Source: Caballeronia fortuita (GTDB taxonomy: Bacteria; Pseudomonadota; Gammaproteobacteria; Burkholderiales; Burkholderiaceae). Taken from it: 64,000 nt of DNA. The notes under the pieces were generated by a model, which made no database searches, was not told where the DNA came from, and saw nothing but the letters and a program-made list of their open reading frames with translations. Shown piece after piece: positions 41,170-50,018 of this stretch. Location of the stretch: assembly GCF_001544835.2 (NCBI RefSeq), contig NZ_FCNX02000001.1, positions 124,001 to 188,000 on the forward strand, given 5' to 3'. Each line of letters opens with the position of its first letter. Positions within the stretch are counted from its first letter, which is position 1. The position numbers and the translations under genes were made by a program.

Positions 41170-41945
41170 GCATGCGCTCCGGTGAGCGCCGCATCGGCGC
41201 TGCCCATGTAGGCTTCCATCACGAGCGGATTCTTCGATACTTCCGCGTAGCTCCCCTCGGCAAGCACTTCGCCGCGCTGAAGCACGGTGATGGTGTCGGA
41301 GATGCCCGCGATCACGTTCATGTTGTGCTCGACCATCAGGATGGTGCGGCCCGCCGATACTTTCTTGATGAGCGCCGTCACGCGATCGACGTCCTCGTGT
41401 CCCATGCCTTGCGTCGGCTCGTCGAGAAGCATGAGCTCCGGCTCCATCGACAACGTAGTCGCGATCTCCAGCGCGCGCTTGCGGCCGTATGAAAGTTCGA
41501 CGGTCTTCGTATCGGCGAAATCGGTGAGGCCGACTTGCGTGAGCAGATCCATCGCGCGATCGTTGAGGGCATCGAGAGTACGTTCGCTGCGCCAGAAATG
41601 AAACGACGTGCCGAGCTGACGCTGCAGGCCGATGCGCACGTTCTGCAGCACCGTCAAATGCGCGAACACGGCGGAGATCTGAAACGAGCGGATGATGCCG
41701 CGCCGCGCGATGTGCGCCGGGCGCTCGCGCGTGATGTCCGCGCCGTTGAAAACGATCTGGCCCGCAGTAGGTTCGAGAAACTTGGTGAGCAGATTGAAGC
41801 AGGTGGTCTTGCCCGCGCCGTTCGGCCCGATCAGCGCATGGATCGAACCACGGCGCACGCGCAGGTTCACGCCATTCACGGCCGTGAAGCCTTTGAATTC
41901 CTTGGTGAGCCCTCGCGTTTCGAGAATGGTGTCGCCGAGAATCAT
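41166..41945 (-). CDS. Branched-chain amino acid type ABC transporter ATP-binding protein (LivG-like)
   Basis: 259 residues. Walker A GPNGAGKTT, LivG-type insert (QISAVFAHLTVLQNV), a signature region ELSYGRKRALEIA in place of LSGGQ as in many LivG, Walker B LMLLDEPTQGM. The start at 41945 follows GGAAGGGGAC; upstream codons in frame are unlikely. First gene of the second Liv locus. Confidence 0.91.
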   Translation of the reverse strand: MILGDTILETRGLTKEFKGFTAVNGVNLRVRRGSIHALIGPNGAGKTTCFNLLTKFLEPTAGQIVFNGADITRERPAHIARRGIIRSFQISAVFAHLTVLQNVRIGLQRQLGTSFHFWRSERTLDALNDRAMDLLTQVGLTDFADTKTVELSYGRKRALEIATTLSMEPELMLLDEPTQGMGHEDVDRVTALIKKVSAGRTILMVEHNMNVIAGISDTITVLQRGEVLAEGSYAEVSKNPLVMEAYMGSADAALTGAHA

Positions 41946-42345
41946 GTCCCCTTCCATGCGAAGTGAAACGCTGGGCAAAAGCTGTTCGCCCGCGCCTTAT
42001 TTTTTCTTCCCGCGCGCACCGAACGTTGTCTCCATTCCGGTTTGCTTCGCTTCGCGCGCCGCTGTTGCGTGCGCACAAAGTAAGCGCGTGGCATGCCGAG
42101 CATCACTAATTCTGGGGCCATTGTCGCGCCAATGATGCAGCGCAATCATTGGGATTTGCACTAACTAACGAATTGCTTGGAGCGTTCACATGTGCACGCA
42201 AGCGGGGCACGGCGCGTGCTAATTCCGCGCGCATATAAGCATCGATCGATAAAGCGTCATGCGCGCGCCATGCACATGTCATCCCCGCATGTGCAATACC
42301 TTTCATCGATTCATCGATTCATCGATTCATCGATTCATCGATTCG
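41946..42345. other. Non-coding region upstream of the second Liv locus
   Basis: 400 bp between livG and the 3' end of the GMC oxidoreductase gene. It should hold the livGF-SBP-livHM promoter; the most AT-rich part is 42100-42175, but no clear -35/-10 pair stands out. A five-copy 8-bp tandem repeat lies at the right edge. Confidence 0.55.
42303..42342. repeat. Tandem repeat (TCATCGAT) x5
   Basis: Five exact head-to-tail copies of TCATCGAT, then a degenerate sixth (TCGTCATG), ending 3 bp before the stop codon of the oxidoreductase gene. Each unit contains the palindrome ATCGAT. Confidence 0.95.
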
Positions 42346-44022
42346 TCATGCAAGCGCCGTCGCGATCACTTCCTGCGCTTCGATGCCGCGTCTGTCTTCG
42401 CGGATCATGTCGCTCGCGCGCTCCGCGATCATCAAGGTCGGGGAGTTCGTATTGCCCGATGTGATCGTCGGCATCACGGAGGCATCGACTACACGCAAGC
42501 CGCGTACGCCGATCACGCGCAAGCGGCTGTCGACGACCGCGCCCGGGTCGTTGTCCGTGCCCATGCGGCATGTGCCGACCGGATGGAAGATCGTCGTGCC
42601 CACCTTGCCCGCGGCTTCGACGAGTTCTTCCTGCGTCTGGAACTCGATGCCTGGCAAGATCTCTTCGGGTGCGTATCGCGCGAGCGCGGGCGCGCTGACG
42701 ATGCGCCGCGTGAGCCGCAAGGCGTTCGCCGCGACTTCGCGGTCGCGCTCCGTCGAAAGATAGTTTGGCGCAATCAACGGCGCCGCATGTGCATCGTGCG
42801 ATTCGATATGCACGCTGCCGCGCGATGTCGGCCGCAAGTTGCACACCGATGCCGTGAACGCGTTGAACGCATGCAGCGGTTCGCCGAAACGTTCGAGCGA
42901 CAAGGGCTGAACGTGATATTGCACATCGGGCCGTTTGATCGATGCATCGTCGGGATTCGACTTCGCGAACGCGCCGAGCTGCGATGGCGCCATCGACATC
43001 GGGCCGCTGCGCATCAACGCGTATTGCATGCCGATGAAAAGCTTGCCCCACCAACGCGCGGACAACGTGTTCAACGTGCGCACGCCGTTGACTTTGTATG
43101 CCATGCGCAATTGCAAGTGGTCCTGCAGATTTTCGCCGACGCCGCGAAGACTCTTCACGACGTCGATACCCAGACGCTGAAGACGCGCGCCATTGCCGAT
43201 GCCCGAGAGTTCGAGAATCTGCGGCGAGTTCACCGCGCCCGCGCTGAGAATCACTTCGCATCGCGCACGCGCGAGATAGTCGACATCGCCGCCGCGATAT
43301 TCGACGCCCACGCACCGCACGCCTTCGCACACGAGACGTTGCGTGTGCGCGCCGGTGATCGTCGTGAGATTGGGACGCTTCATCGCTTCGCGCAGGAAAG
43401 CCTTCGCCGCGTTCCAGCGAATGCCGCCGCGCTGGTTCACTTCGAAATAGCCGACGCCGGTGTTGTCGCCGCGATTGAAGTCATCGGTGGCGCGGATGCC
43501 GCTTTGCTGCGCGGCTTGCGCGAAGGTTTCGAGAATTTTCCACTTCAGGCGCTGCTTTTCGACGCGCCATTCGCCGCCCGCGCCGTGCCATCGATCGCCG
43601 CCGCCGTGATGATCTTCGCTACGCCTGAAAACGGGCAGCACGGAATCCCATGACCAGTTCGGATCGCCGCTGACGTGCGCCCAATCGTCGTAGTCCTCGC
43701 GCTGGCCGCGCATGTAGATCATGCCGTTGATCGACGAACATCCGCCGAGTACACGTCCGCGTGGATACGCCAGCTTGCGGCCGTTGAGGCCCGGTTCGGC
43801 TTGCGTCTTGTAGAGCCAGTCCGTGCGGGGATTGCCGATGCAATACAGATAGCCGACCGGAATGTGGATCCAGTGGTAGTCGTCCTTGCCGCCCGCTTCC
43901 AGCAGCAAAACGTTGACGTTCGGGTCTTCGGTCAGGCGGTTCGCCAGCACGCAGCCGGCGGTGCCCGCACCCACGATGATGTAGTCGAATTCGCCTTCCA
44001 GCTTTCGGGCGTCCTTCTTCAT
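42346..44022 (-). CDS. GMC-family FAD oxidoreductase (choline dehydrogenase-like)
   Basis: 558 residues. N-terminal FAD-binding IIVGAGTAGCVLANRL, GMC signature 1 (YPRGRVLGGCSSINGMIYMRG), signature 2 (GAVNSPQILELSGIG), and the C-terminal catalytic His region (FHPVGTCRMGTD). Oxidises an alcohol, substrate unknown; no betaine genes adjoin, so choline itself is not favoured. CAGGAGAC precedes the ATG. Divergent from a LysR-type regulator 399 bp away that may control it. Confidence 0.92.
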   Translation of the reverse strand: MKKDARKLEGEFDYIIVGAGTAGCVLANRLTEDPNVNVLLLEAGGKDDYHWIHIPVGYLYCIGNPRTDWLYKTQAEPGLNGRKLAYPRGRVLGGCSSINGMIYMRGQREDYDDWAHVSGDPNWSWDSVLPVFRRSEDHHGGGDRWHGAGGEWRVEKQRLKWKILETFAQAAQQSGIRATDDFNRGDNTGVGYFEVNQRGGIRWNAAKAFLREAMKRPNLTTITGAHTQRLVCEGVRCVGVEYRGGDVDYLARARCEVILSAGAVNSPQILELSGIGNGARLQRLGIDVVKSLRGVGENLQDHLQLRMAYKVNGVRTLNTLSARWWGKLFIGMQYALMRSGPMSMAPSQLGAFAKSNPDDASIKRPDVQYHVQPLSLERFGEPLHAFNAFTASVCNLRPTSRGSVHIESHDAHAAPLIAPNYLSTERDREVAANALRLTRRIVSAPALARYAPEEILPGIEFQTQEELVEAAGKVGTTIFHPVGTCRMGTDNDPGAVVDSRLRVIGVRGLRVVDASVMPTITSGNTNSPTLMIAERASDMIREDRRGIEAQEVIATALA

Positions 44023-44421
44023 TTTTTTGTCTCCTGTTCGGCCTTTTCTTTTCTCTCGTGGATGGCCTGTGTTCGTGTCGGTTTATTTGCGTTGCCCCTG
44101 TGCGGGGCGGCAGTCACTTTCTTTGCTGCTGCAAAGAAAGTAACCAAAGAAAGCAGCTTCTGTTACGCCCGCGGTCATACGCACGTTGGGTAGTTCTCTC
44201 GTCCTCCGTGGCACTCGCCTAAGTGTCGCCCTCGGCAGATTGACCCGGCTTGGCTCGCGCACGATCCGTCTCATCGCGCCGCATTTCCCGCTGGTTCGCT
44301 CCGGTTCCTCCGCCCCTGCGCTTCGCGCGGGCGTTGGGTTCTTTTTCAGGGTACTTCTCGTCTTGGCTTCTTTTCCAATCAGATATGTTCAACTGTCTTA
44401 TAAGGCAGGCTAATATCAGGC
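44023..44421. other. Non-coding divergent region, mostly a probable dispersed repeat
   Basis: 399 bp between the divergent oxidoreductase and LysR genes. Most of it (about 44085-44345) looks like a repetitive palindromic element. The part next to the LysR start (44380-44415) is AT-rich (TCTTATAAGG, TAATAT) and is the likely LysR promoter and auto-operator. Confidence 0.55.
44085..44345. repeat. Probable dispersed palindromic intergenic repeat of Burkholderiaceae
   Basis: Contains the hairpins GCCCC-tgtgc-GGGGC (44094-44108) and ACTTTCTTTGC-tgct-GCAAAGAAAGT (44116-44141), followed by a second CAAAGAAAG copy and a long C/G-rich, non-coding tail. From memory this CTTTCTTTGC...GCAAAGAAAG core recurs between genes in many Burkholderia and Paraburkholderia genomes. 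Only one copy lies in this window, so repetition cannot be shown here; boundaries are approximate. Confidence 0.5.
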
Positions 44422-45327
44422 ATGGACTACACCCTCCTGCGCGCTTTTCTTACCGTCGCCCGCGAAGGCAATCTCACTCGGGCCGCCGCTCGCCTGCATC
44501 TCACGCAGCCGGCCGTCAGTCTGCAAATCAAGAATCTTCAGGAAATGCTCGGCGTCGTGCTGTTCTCCCGGACATCGCACGGTCTTCTCCTCACGCGCGA
44601 CGGCGAAGCACTCCTGCCCCACGCTGAACGCGCCCTCGCCGCCGCCGCCGATGTCCAGCGCGCCGCTGCCGCATTACGTCACGAAGTCAGCGGCACATTG
44701 CGCATCGGCACGATTCTCGATCCCGAATTTCTTCGCCTCGGCGGATTTCTCCGGCAACTCGTGGAGACGCATCCGCGCATCGAAACATCGATGCGGCACG
44801 GCATGTCGGGCTGGGTGCTCGAGCGCGTGAAGGCGCGCGAGCTGGATGTCGGCTATTACATCGGCGATCCAGCCATCGACGGCACGCGCGACGGCGAACG
44901 CTTCCACGTCGTCCGGCTCACGCCGTTTCAGTATCGCGTACTCGCGCCGGCCGGCTGGCACAACCGCGTCAACAAAGGCAAACGCAACTGGGCCGCGCTC
45001 GCTAAACTGCCGTGGATCTGGACGCCGCCCGAATCCGCGCACAACCGGCTCCTGTCGCGCATCTTCCGCGAGGCCGGCGCAATGCCGGTGATCGTCGCGG
45101 AAGTGGATCAGGAGCCGTCGATGCTCGATCTCGTCAAATCGGGCGTCGGCCTCTCGCTCGCACGCGATTCGATCGCGCTCAGCGAAGCGCATGCGCACGC
45201 GCTGACCATCGTCGAAGGCGTCACCGTGCCGACACAACTGTCGTTCGTCGCTCTCTCCGAACGCCGCGACGAACCGGCGATCGCGACGGCGCTGCGGCTG
45301 ATCGACGCGCAATGGTCCGTGTCGTGA
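44422..45327 (+). CDS. LysR-family transcriptional regulator
   Basis: 301 residues. N-terminal winged helix-turn-helix (MDYTLLRAFLTVAREGNLTRAAARLHLTQPAVSLQIKNLQEMLG) and a C-terminal effector-binding domain of the periplasmic-binding type from about residue 90. Divergent arrangement with the GMC oxidoreductase suggests it as a target. Effector unknown. The ribosome binding site (CAGGC) is weak. Confidence 0.93.
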   Translation: MDYTLLRAFLTVAREGNLTRAAARLHLTQPAVSLQIKNLQEMLGVVLFSRTSHGLLLTRDGEALLPHAERALAAAADVQRAAAALRHEVSGTLRIGTILDPEFLRLGGFLRQLVETHPRIETSMRHGMSGWVLERVKARELDVGYYIGDPAIDGTRDGERFHVVRLTPFQYRVLAPAGWHNRVNKGKRNWAALAKLPWIWTPPESAHNRLLSRIFREAGAMPVIVAEVDQEPSMLDLVKSGVGLSLARDSIALSEAHAHALTIVEGVTVPTQLSFVALSERRDEPAIATALRLIDAQWSVS

Positions 45328-45441
45328 CCATTCGAGGGCAAATCCCGACTTCCCGCGCAAGGACTTTCAAGCGCGCTTCATCGATCGTCTGCTAGGCTGA
45401 GTGCTCTTTTTTTCACATTCAACCGGCTTCCAGGAGTCTTC

Positions 45442-45972
45442 ATGGCACGCAACATCGAAATCAAGGCGCGCGCGCATCAATTCGAGCAACTGCGCGAACG
45501 CGCAGCGGCGCTCGCCTCCGACGCGCCGCTGGTTTTCCGCCAGCAAGACTTCTTCTACGACGTGCCAACCGGCCGCCTCAAACTCCGCCAGTTCGACGAC
45601 GGCACGCCCTCCGAACTGATCTTCTATCAGCGCGACGACCGCGACGGCCCGAAAGTCTCGTACTACTCGCGCAGTCCGGTGACGAATCCCGAAGCCATGC
45701 ACGCGCTGCTCGCGCAGGCGCTGACGACGCGCGGCATCGTCTCGAAAGAGCGGCACGTGTATCTCGTCGGACGCACGCGGATTCATCTGGATCGCGTCGA
45801 TGGACTCGGCGATTTCATCGAGCTTGAAGTAGTGCTCGGCCAGGACGACGACGAGGCCGGCGGCGAAGAAGAAGCGCACGCGATGTTCGCGCGCTTGGGC
45901 GTGGCGCAGACGGACCTCGTGCCGCTCGCTTACGTGGATTTGTTGAGCCCGGAGTCGTCGTCGGCCAGGTGA
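45442..45972 (+). CDS. CYTH-domain protein (class IV adenylate cyclase / thiamine triphosphatase superfamily)
   Basis: 176 residues. The N-terminal EIK motif (NIEIKAR, residues 4-10), the FYDVPTGRLKLR segment and the acidic C-terminal strands (FIELEVVLG) define the CYTH triphosphate tunnel fold. The usual first acidic residue of the ExExK motif is asparagine here. Acts on a triphosphorylated substrate with metal ions; whether it makes cAMP or hydrolyses a triphosphate is not decidable. CAGGAG precedes the ATG. Its last 43 bp overlap the convergent AsnC-type gene. Confidence 0.88.
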   Translation: MARNIEIKARAHQFEQLRERAAALASDAPLVFRQQDFFYDVPTGRLKLRQFDDGTPSELIFYQRDDRDGPKVSYYSRSPVTNPEAMHALLAQALTTRGIVSKERHVYLVGRTRIHLDRVDGLGDFIELEVVLGQDDDEAGGEEEAHAMFARLGVAQTDLVPLAYVDLLSPESSSAR

Positions 45973-46433
45973 GACAGCGGCAGCGGGCCATTGCGCTTGA
46001 AGGTCGTCAGCACGATGTTCGAGCGCACGCTGTCGACGCCCGGCACGCGCATCAGCTTCTTCATCACGAATCCCGATAGCGCGTTCAGATCCGGCGCGAC
46101 GATGCGCAAGAGATAATCGGCGTCGCCGACTGTCGCATGGCATTCGAGCACTTCGGGCAGCATTTCGATCTGCTGCTGAAACTGCTCGATGATCGAATCG
46201 CCATGATGCTTTAGCTTCAGGCTCGTGAACGCCGTCACGCCCAGGCCGAGCTTTTCCGGCCGCAATACCACGCGATATCCCTCGATCACACCCGTTGCCT
46301 CCAGCCGCTGCAAGCGCCGCCCGATCTGCGACGGCGAAAGCGGCACCTGCTCGCCAAGTTGCTGATGCGTGGCGCGCCCGAAGCGTTGCAGCACGTCGAG
46401 CAGGGCGAGGTCGAAATGATCGAGTTCGAGCAT
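45930..46433 (-). CDS. Lrp/AsnC-family transcriptional regulator
   Basis: 167 residues. N-terminal helix-turn-helix (QLGEQVPLSPSQIGRRLQRLEATGVIEGYR) and a C-terminal RAM domain (ECHATVGDADYLLRIVAPDL) that binds amino acids or similar ligands and drives octamer formation. Convergent with, and overlapping, the CYTH gene. Target genes unknown. Confidence 0.92.
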   Translation of the reverse strand: MLELDHFDLALLDVLQRFGRATHQQLGEQVPLSPSQIGRRLQRLEATGVIEGYRVVLRPEKLGLGVTAFTSLKLKHHGDSIIEQFQQQIEMLPEVLECHATVGDADYLLRIVAPDLNALSGFVMKKLMRVPGVDSVRSNIVLTTFKRNGPLPLSHLADDDSGLNKST

Positions 46434-46682
46434 GAGGCGGATGTGCGCAGGAGCGATGGTGAATGCGACTTTATCGCATGCGTCCCGTTAAGCTCACAAA
46501 GCCCGTGCGCAAAAGGGCCCTTTCGCGCGTGTTTGACGAATCGCTTACGGCAGCAAACAAGGTAACGCGCGTGTTACCAACGATGACATCGCGGAAAGTC
46601 GAAGATAACGCGCGATTACTCCAAAACCGGCTGACTGCAAGCCTTCGAATAGCTAAAAGAAAGCTCCAATGTCATCTAGCTT

Positions 46683-46913
46683 TCAGTCTCGACTACCATT
46701 GTTGAATCGCTCGTAAGCTTCCCAGGCGGCGCGCGCCTCGTCGTCCAGTTGCTCGAACGGCACGCCGGACTGACGCTGTACAATCAGCAGCGCATAGGGC
46801 CTGGACAGCGCGCTCGCCTCCTTGCAAAGGCTGAGTTCGTCGCCGCTAGACGGGGAGCGGCCGCGCCAGTAGTTGATGGCGGCTTCGAGTTCGTTGATCG
46901 GGATGACAGCCAT
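46683..46913 (-). CDS. Small DUF3717-type protein
   Basis: 76 residues beginning MAVIPINELEAAINYWRGRSPS, which I recognise as the DUF3717 family of Burkholderiales; function unknown. The frame extends upstream to 47039, but the family start is the ATG at 46913. Faces the divergent response regulator; the 179-bp gap between them presumably holds both promoters. Confidence 0.75.
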   Translation of the reverse strand: MAVIPINELEAAINYWRGRSPSSGDELSLCKEASALSRPYALLIVQRQSGVPFEQLDDEARAAWEAYERFNNGSRD

Positions 46914-47092
46914 GTCCGGGCAGAAATACATTCGGTGTACGGCCGCTCGCGGCTTTCGGAAACGGTCGCGCAACGCCGCATGAAGATGTGAGTTTTGAAC
47001 CGGCTCGAGCCCGCGCCGCTGCGTCGTGCATGTGAGCATGCCACCGACCGCCCCGCCCGCTCGAGCTCAACCCATTGTACTTGAGCGACTCC

Positions 47093-47779
47093 ATGCGAAT
47101 CCTTCTGATCGAAGACGACCGCCCCATCGCGCGCGGCATTCAAAGCAGCCTCGAACAATCCGGCTTCACGGTCGACATGGTGCACGACGGCATCTTCGCC
47201 GAGCAGGCGCTCGCGCAGAACCGCCATGAGCTCGTCATTCTCGATCTCGGCCTGCCGGGCATCGATGGCATGACGCTGCTCTCGCGCTTCCGCCAAAGCA
47301 ATCGTCACACGCCGGTGATCATCCTCACCGCGCGCGACGAACTGCACGATCGCGTGCAAGGTCTCAATAGCGGCGCCGACGATTACATGCTGAAGCCCTT
47401 CGAGCCGCAGGAACTCGAAGCGCGCATCCGCGCCGTGATGCGCCGCAGCGGCCCGCATGGCGACGTGCCGCGTCCCGAAGTGTCGCTGGGCGGTCTGCGT
47501 CTGTCGGGCGTTGATCGCCGCATCTTCAACGACGAGCGTCCGCTGGAACTTTCGCCGCGCGAATTCGCCGTGCTCGAAATGCTGTTGCTGCGTCACGGCC
47601 GCGTCGTGAGCAAGGCGCAGTTGCAAGATCATCTGACGCACTTCGGCGGCGATCTCGGCGACACGGCCATCGAAGTGTATGTGCATCGTGTGCGCAAGAA
47701 ACTCGAAAACACGCGCGTGGAAATCGTGACGGTGCGCGGCTTCGGCTATCTGCTTCAGGAGATCCGGCAAGCGGCCTGA
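47093..47779 (+). CDS. OmpR-family response regulator
   Basis: 228 residues. Receiver domain with phosphoacceptor D51 (VILDLGLPG), conserved T and K (LTARD, LKPF), then a winged-helix DNA-binding domain (ELSPREFAVLEMLLL ... YVHRVRKKLE). Similar in type to TctD/QseB regulators. The frame opens at a TTG at 47075, but the ATG at 47093 matches the family start. Followed by its histidine kinase. Confidence 0.95.
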   Translation: MRILLIEDDRPIARGIQSSLEQSGFTVDMVHDGIFAEQALAQNRHELVILDLGLPGIDGMTLLSRFRQSNRHTPVIILTARDELHDRVQGLNSGADDYMLKPFEPQELEARIRAVMRRSGPHGDVPRPEVSLGGLRLSGVDRRIFNDERPLELSPREFAVLEMLLLRHGRVVSKAQLQDHLTHFGGDLGDTAIEVYVHRVRKKLENTRVEIVTVRGFGYLLQEIRQAA

Positions 47780-47799
47780 CGCTCCTGCCGTAGAACGCC

Positions 47800-49314
47800 T
47801 TGCGACTTCCCACCCGCCGCGCGGGCGATCAGCGTTTCGCCCGCGAAGACTGGCTCGATCTGGCGCGCTCGAAAGCCACCGAGACGCCAGCGCCGCCGAG
47901 TCTGCGGCGCACGCTCCTGCGCCGGCTCGCCGCGCCGCTGTCGCTGCTCGCGCTGATGTCCGGCCTCATGGCGTACTGGCTCGCGTGGCAGTACACGCAG
48001 CACGTCGTCGACCGCTCGCTCGCCGATCTCGCCACCGCCATCTCCAAGCAAATTCAGCTCGCGGGTGTCGATGCGCCGGTCACCGTGCCGCCGCTCGCCC
48101 AGGCGATGTTCTCCGATCCCGTCGAGCAGCTCATCTACCGCATCAGCACGGGCGACGAGGAAATCGCCGGCGAGCCCGATCTGCCGCTCACCGGCACCAA
48201 CGTGCGGCGCATCCATTACGCGTACGTCTTCGAGACGCACTTTCAGGGCGTCTCCGTGCGCGCGGCGCAAGTGCGCGTGCCGCAGCCGACGGGCAATCCG
48301 ATCGTCGTCGAAGTGGCGCAGCGCGTCGGTTCGCGCTATCGGATCGCGGTGGAGTTTCTCATCGCGATCATGATGCCGCTGCTGTTGTTGCTGCTCGCCG
48401 GATGGGTCATCGTGTGGCGCGTCGTCAATCAGCAACTGAATCCGCTGACCGATCTCGCCGACACGCTCAATCAGCAGACGCATATCTCGCTCGAACCCGT
48501 CGACGAAACGTATGTGCCCGGCGAAATCCGCCCGCTCACGAGCGCGATGAACGGCCTGCTCGTGCGCCTGCAGACCGCGCTCGACGCGCAACGCAAGTTC
48601 ATCGCCGATGCCGCGCATCAACTGCGCACGCCGCTCACGGCCGTCAAGCTGCACGCCGAGCAGGCGCTCAGTTCGCGCGATCCGGCGAAAGCCGTCGAAG
48701 CGGTGAAGGAGCTGCGCGCATCGGCGGATCGCGCGGTGCGGCTGTCGAATCAATTGCTTTCGCTCGCCCGCGCCGAGCCAGGCGAACAGGCGGCACGTTT
48801 CGCCGATTTCGATCTCGCCGCGCTCGCGTTCGAAACCGGCGCGGAATGGGTGCCGCGCGCGCTCGCCGCGCACGTCGACCTGGGCTTTCAGCGGCTCGAC
48901 GATCCCGAGAACGAGCATCCGCTGACCGTGCGCGGCAACGTCGTGCTGGCGCGCGAAGTCATCGCGAACCTGATCGACAACGCGCTCAAGTACATTCCGC
49001 CGTTCCGCATCGAAGGCGCGCGCATCACGGTGACGGTAACCGAATGGCGCAACGCGAACGGCCGGCGCTTCGGCGAAGTGATCGTGGAAGACAACGGACC
49101 TGGCGTGCCGCCCGATCAGCAAGGCGATCTCTTCAAACGCTTCTTTCGCGGCGACGGACAAAACGTGGAAGGCGGCGCCGGTCTCGGACTCGCGATCGTT
49201 CACGACATCATGGTGCTGCACGGCGGCACGGTGCATTACGAAGATGCGTCCGAAGGCGGCGCGCGCTTCGTCGTTCGCCTGCCGCTGAAAGAAGCGCAAC
49301 CGGCTTCGGAATGA
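47800..49314 (+). CDS. Sensor histidine kinase (TctE-like)
   Basis: 504 residues. Two membrane spans (about 48-66 and 184-207) flank a periplasmic sensor domain of the two-component sensor kinase N-terminal type. A HAMP-like linker, phosphoacceptor H273 (FIADAAHQLRTPL), and an ATPase domain with N, G1 (DNGPGVP) and G2 (GAGLGLAI) boxes follow. The start seems to be a TTG (47800) 20 bp after the regulator gene, with a weak ribosome binding site, so coupling to the upstream gene is likely. Related systems sense tricarboxylates; no transporter genes adjoin. Confidence 0.93.
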   Translation: MRLPTRRAGDQRFAREDWLDLARSKATETPAPPSLRRTLLRRLAAPLSLLALMSGLMAYWLAWQYTQHVVDRSLADLATAISKQIQLAGVDAPVTVPPLAQAMFSDPVEQLIYRISTGDEEIAGEPDLPLTGTNVRRIHYAYVFETHFQGVSVRAAQVRVPQPTGNPIVVEVAQRVGSRYRIAVEFLIAIMMPLLLLLLAGWVIVWRVVNQQLNPLTDLADTLNQQTHISLEPVDETYVPGEIRPLTSAMNGLLVRLQTALDAQRKFIADAAHQLRTPLTAVKLHAEQALSSRDPAKAVEAVKELRASADRAVRLSNQLLSLARAEPGEQAARFADFDLAALAFETGAEWVPRALAAHVDLGFQRLDDPENEHPLTVRGNVVLAREVIANLIDNALKYIPPFRIEGARITVTVTEWRNANGRRFGEVIVEDNGPGVPPDQQGDLFKRFFRGDGQNVEGGAGLGLAIVHDIMVLHGGTVHYEDASEGGARFVVRLPLKEAQPASE

Positions 49315-49318
49315 AAAA

Positions 49319-49347
49319 AGCCACGGTCGCATCGCTCGACCGTGGCT
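49319..49347. terminator. Bidirectional terminator between kinase and SET gene
   Basis: Perfect 11-bp stem AGCCACGGTCG / CGACCGTGGCT with a 7-base loop. On the minus strand it is followed by TTTTTT, ending the SET-domain gene; it also lies 4 bp after the kinase stop. Confidence 0.85.
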
Positions 49348-49368
49348 CTTCTCGGAACATCGCGCGGC

Positions 49369-49839
49369 TTACTTCTTCTTTTTCTCTTTCTCTTTCTTGA
49401 CCGCGAGCATCGTGCCGCGGCATTTCTTCGCGCCGCATCGGCACTCGTATTCTTTCTTGAGCTTCTTGGTGATGCGGCCGTCGATGACGAGACCGTAGTC
49501 GTAGTTCAGTTCTTCGTCCGCCTCGATATCGCGCAGCGCGTGAATGAACACGCGCCCTTCGACTTCCTCCGCCTCGCAATTCGGCGCGCACGAATGATTG
49601 ATGTACTTCGCGCTGTTGCCGTCGATCTTGCCGTCGATCACGCGGCCGTCGTCGAGTGCGAAGTAGAACGTGTGATTCGGCTCGTCGGGATTGTGCGGAT
49701 GCCGGCGCAGCGCTTCCTTCCACGAGATGCGCTCGCCTTTGTATTCCATCACCTGCTCGCCCGAGGCGATCGGCTTCACGGCAAACACGCCCTTGCCGTG
49801 GACGCCCGAGCGGCGAACGGTGACCCTGCGTGAACTCAT
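49369..49839 (-). CDS. SET-domain protein methyltransferase
   Basis: 156 residues, a minimal SET protein: GVHGKGVFAVKPIASGEQVMEYKGE (12-36), the SAM/knot motif NHSCAPNC (81-88), the catalytic ELNYDY (110-115) and a post-SET cysteine cluster C133-x-C135-x4-C140 that with C88 may bind zinc. It ends in a lysine-rich tail (KKEKEKKKK). AAGGATTC precedes the ATG at 49839. The family methylates lysines; in bacteria the substrate is mostly unknown, with histone-like proteins as candidates. No I-SET or pre-SET domain. Confidence 0.9.
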   Translation of the reverse strand: MSSRRVTVRRSGVHGKGVFAVKPIASGEQVMEYKGERISWKEALRRHPHNPDEPNHTFYFALDDGRVIDGKIDGNSAKYINHSCAPNCEAEEVEGRVFIHALRDIEADEELNYDYGLVIDGRITKKLKKEYECRCGAKKCRGTMLAVKKEKEKKKK

Positions 49840-50018
49840 CGAACGAATCCTTAAATAACGCTTCGCTCCCGCGCGATCGGGATGAACATCGGGATGAAAA
49901 AAAACGCGGTGGCTCCGATGCCGCCGCGTTTGCTCGGTTGAACGCTCACGTTCAACACACCGGTATCCTACACTCCCGGCGCGCATATGCTCAACCGTTC
50001 AGGGATGCCCGCTCCGTT

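Noticed and set aside
41170..42078. Extension upstream of livF that would give a 556-residue fused protein
   Set aside because: It is an out-of-frame reading of livG, not a second domain; unlike the real fusion at 31123-32895.
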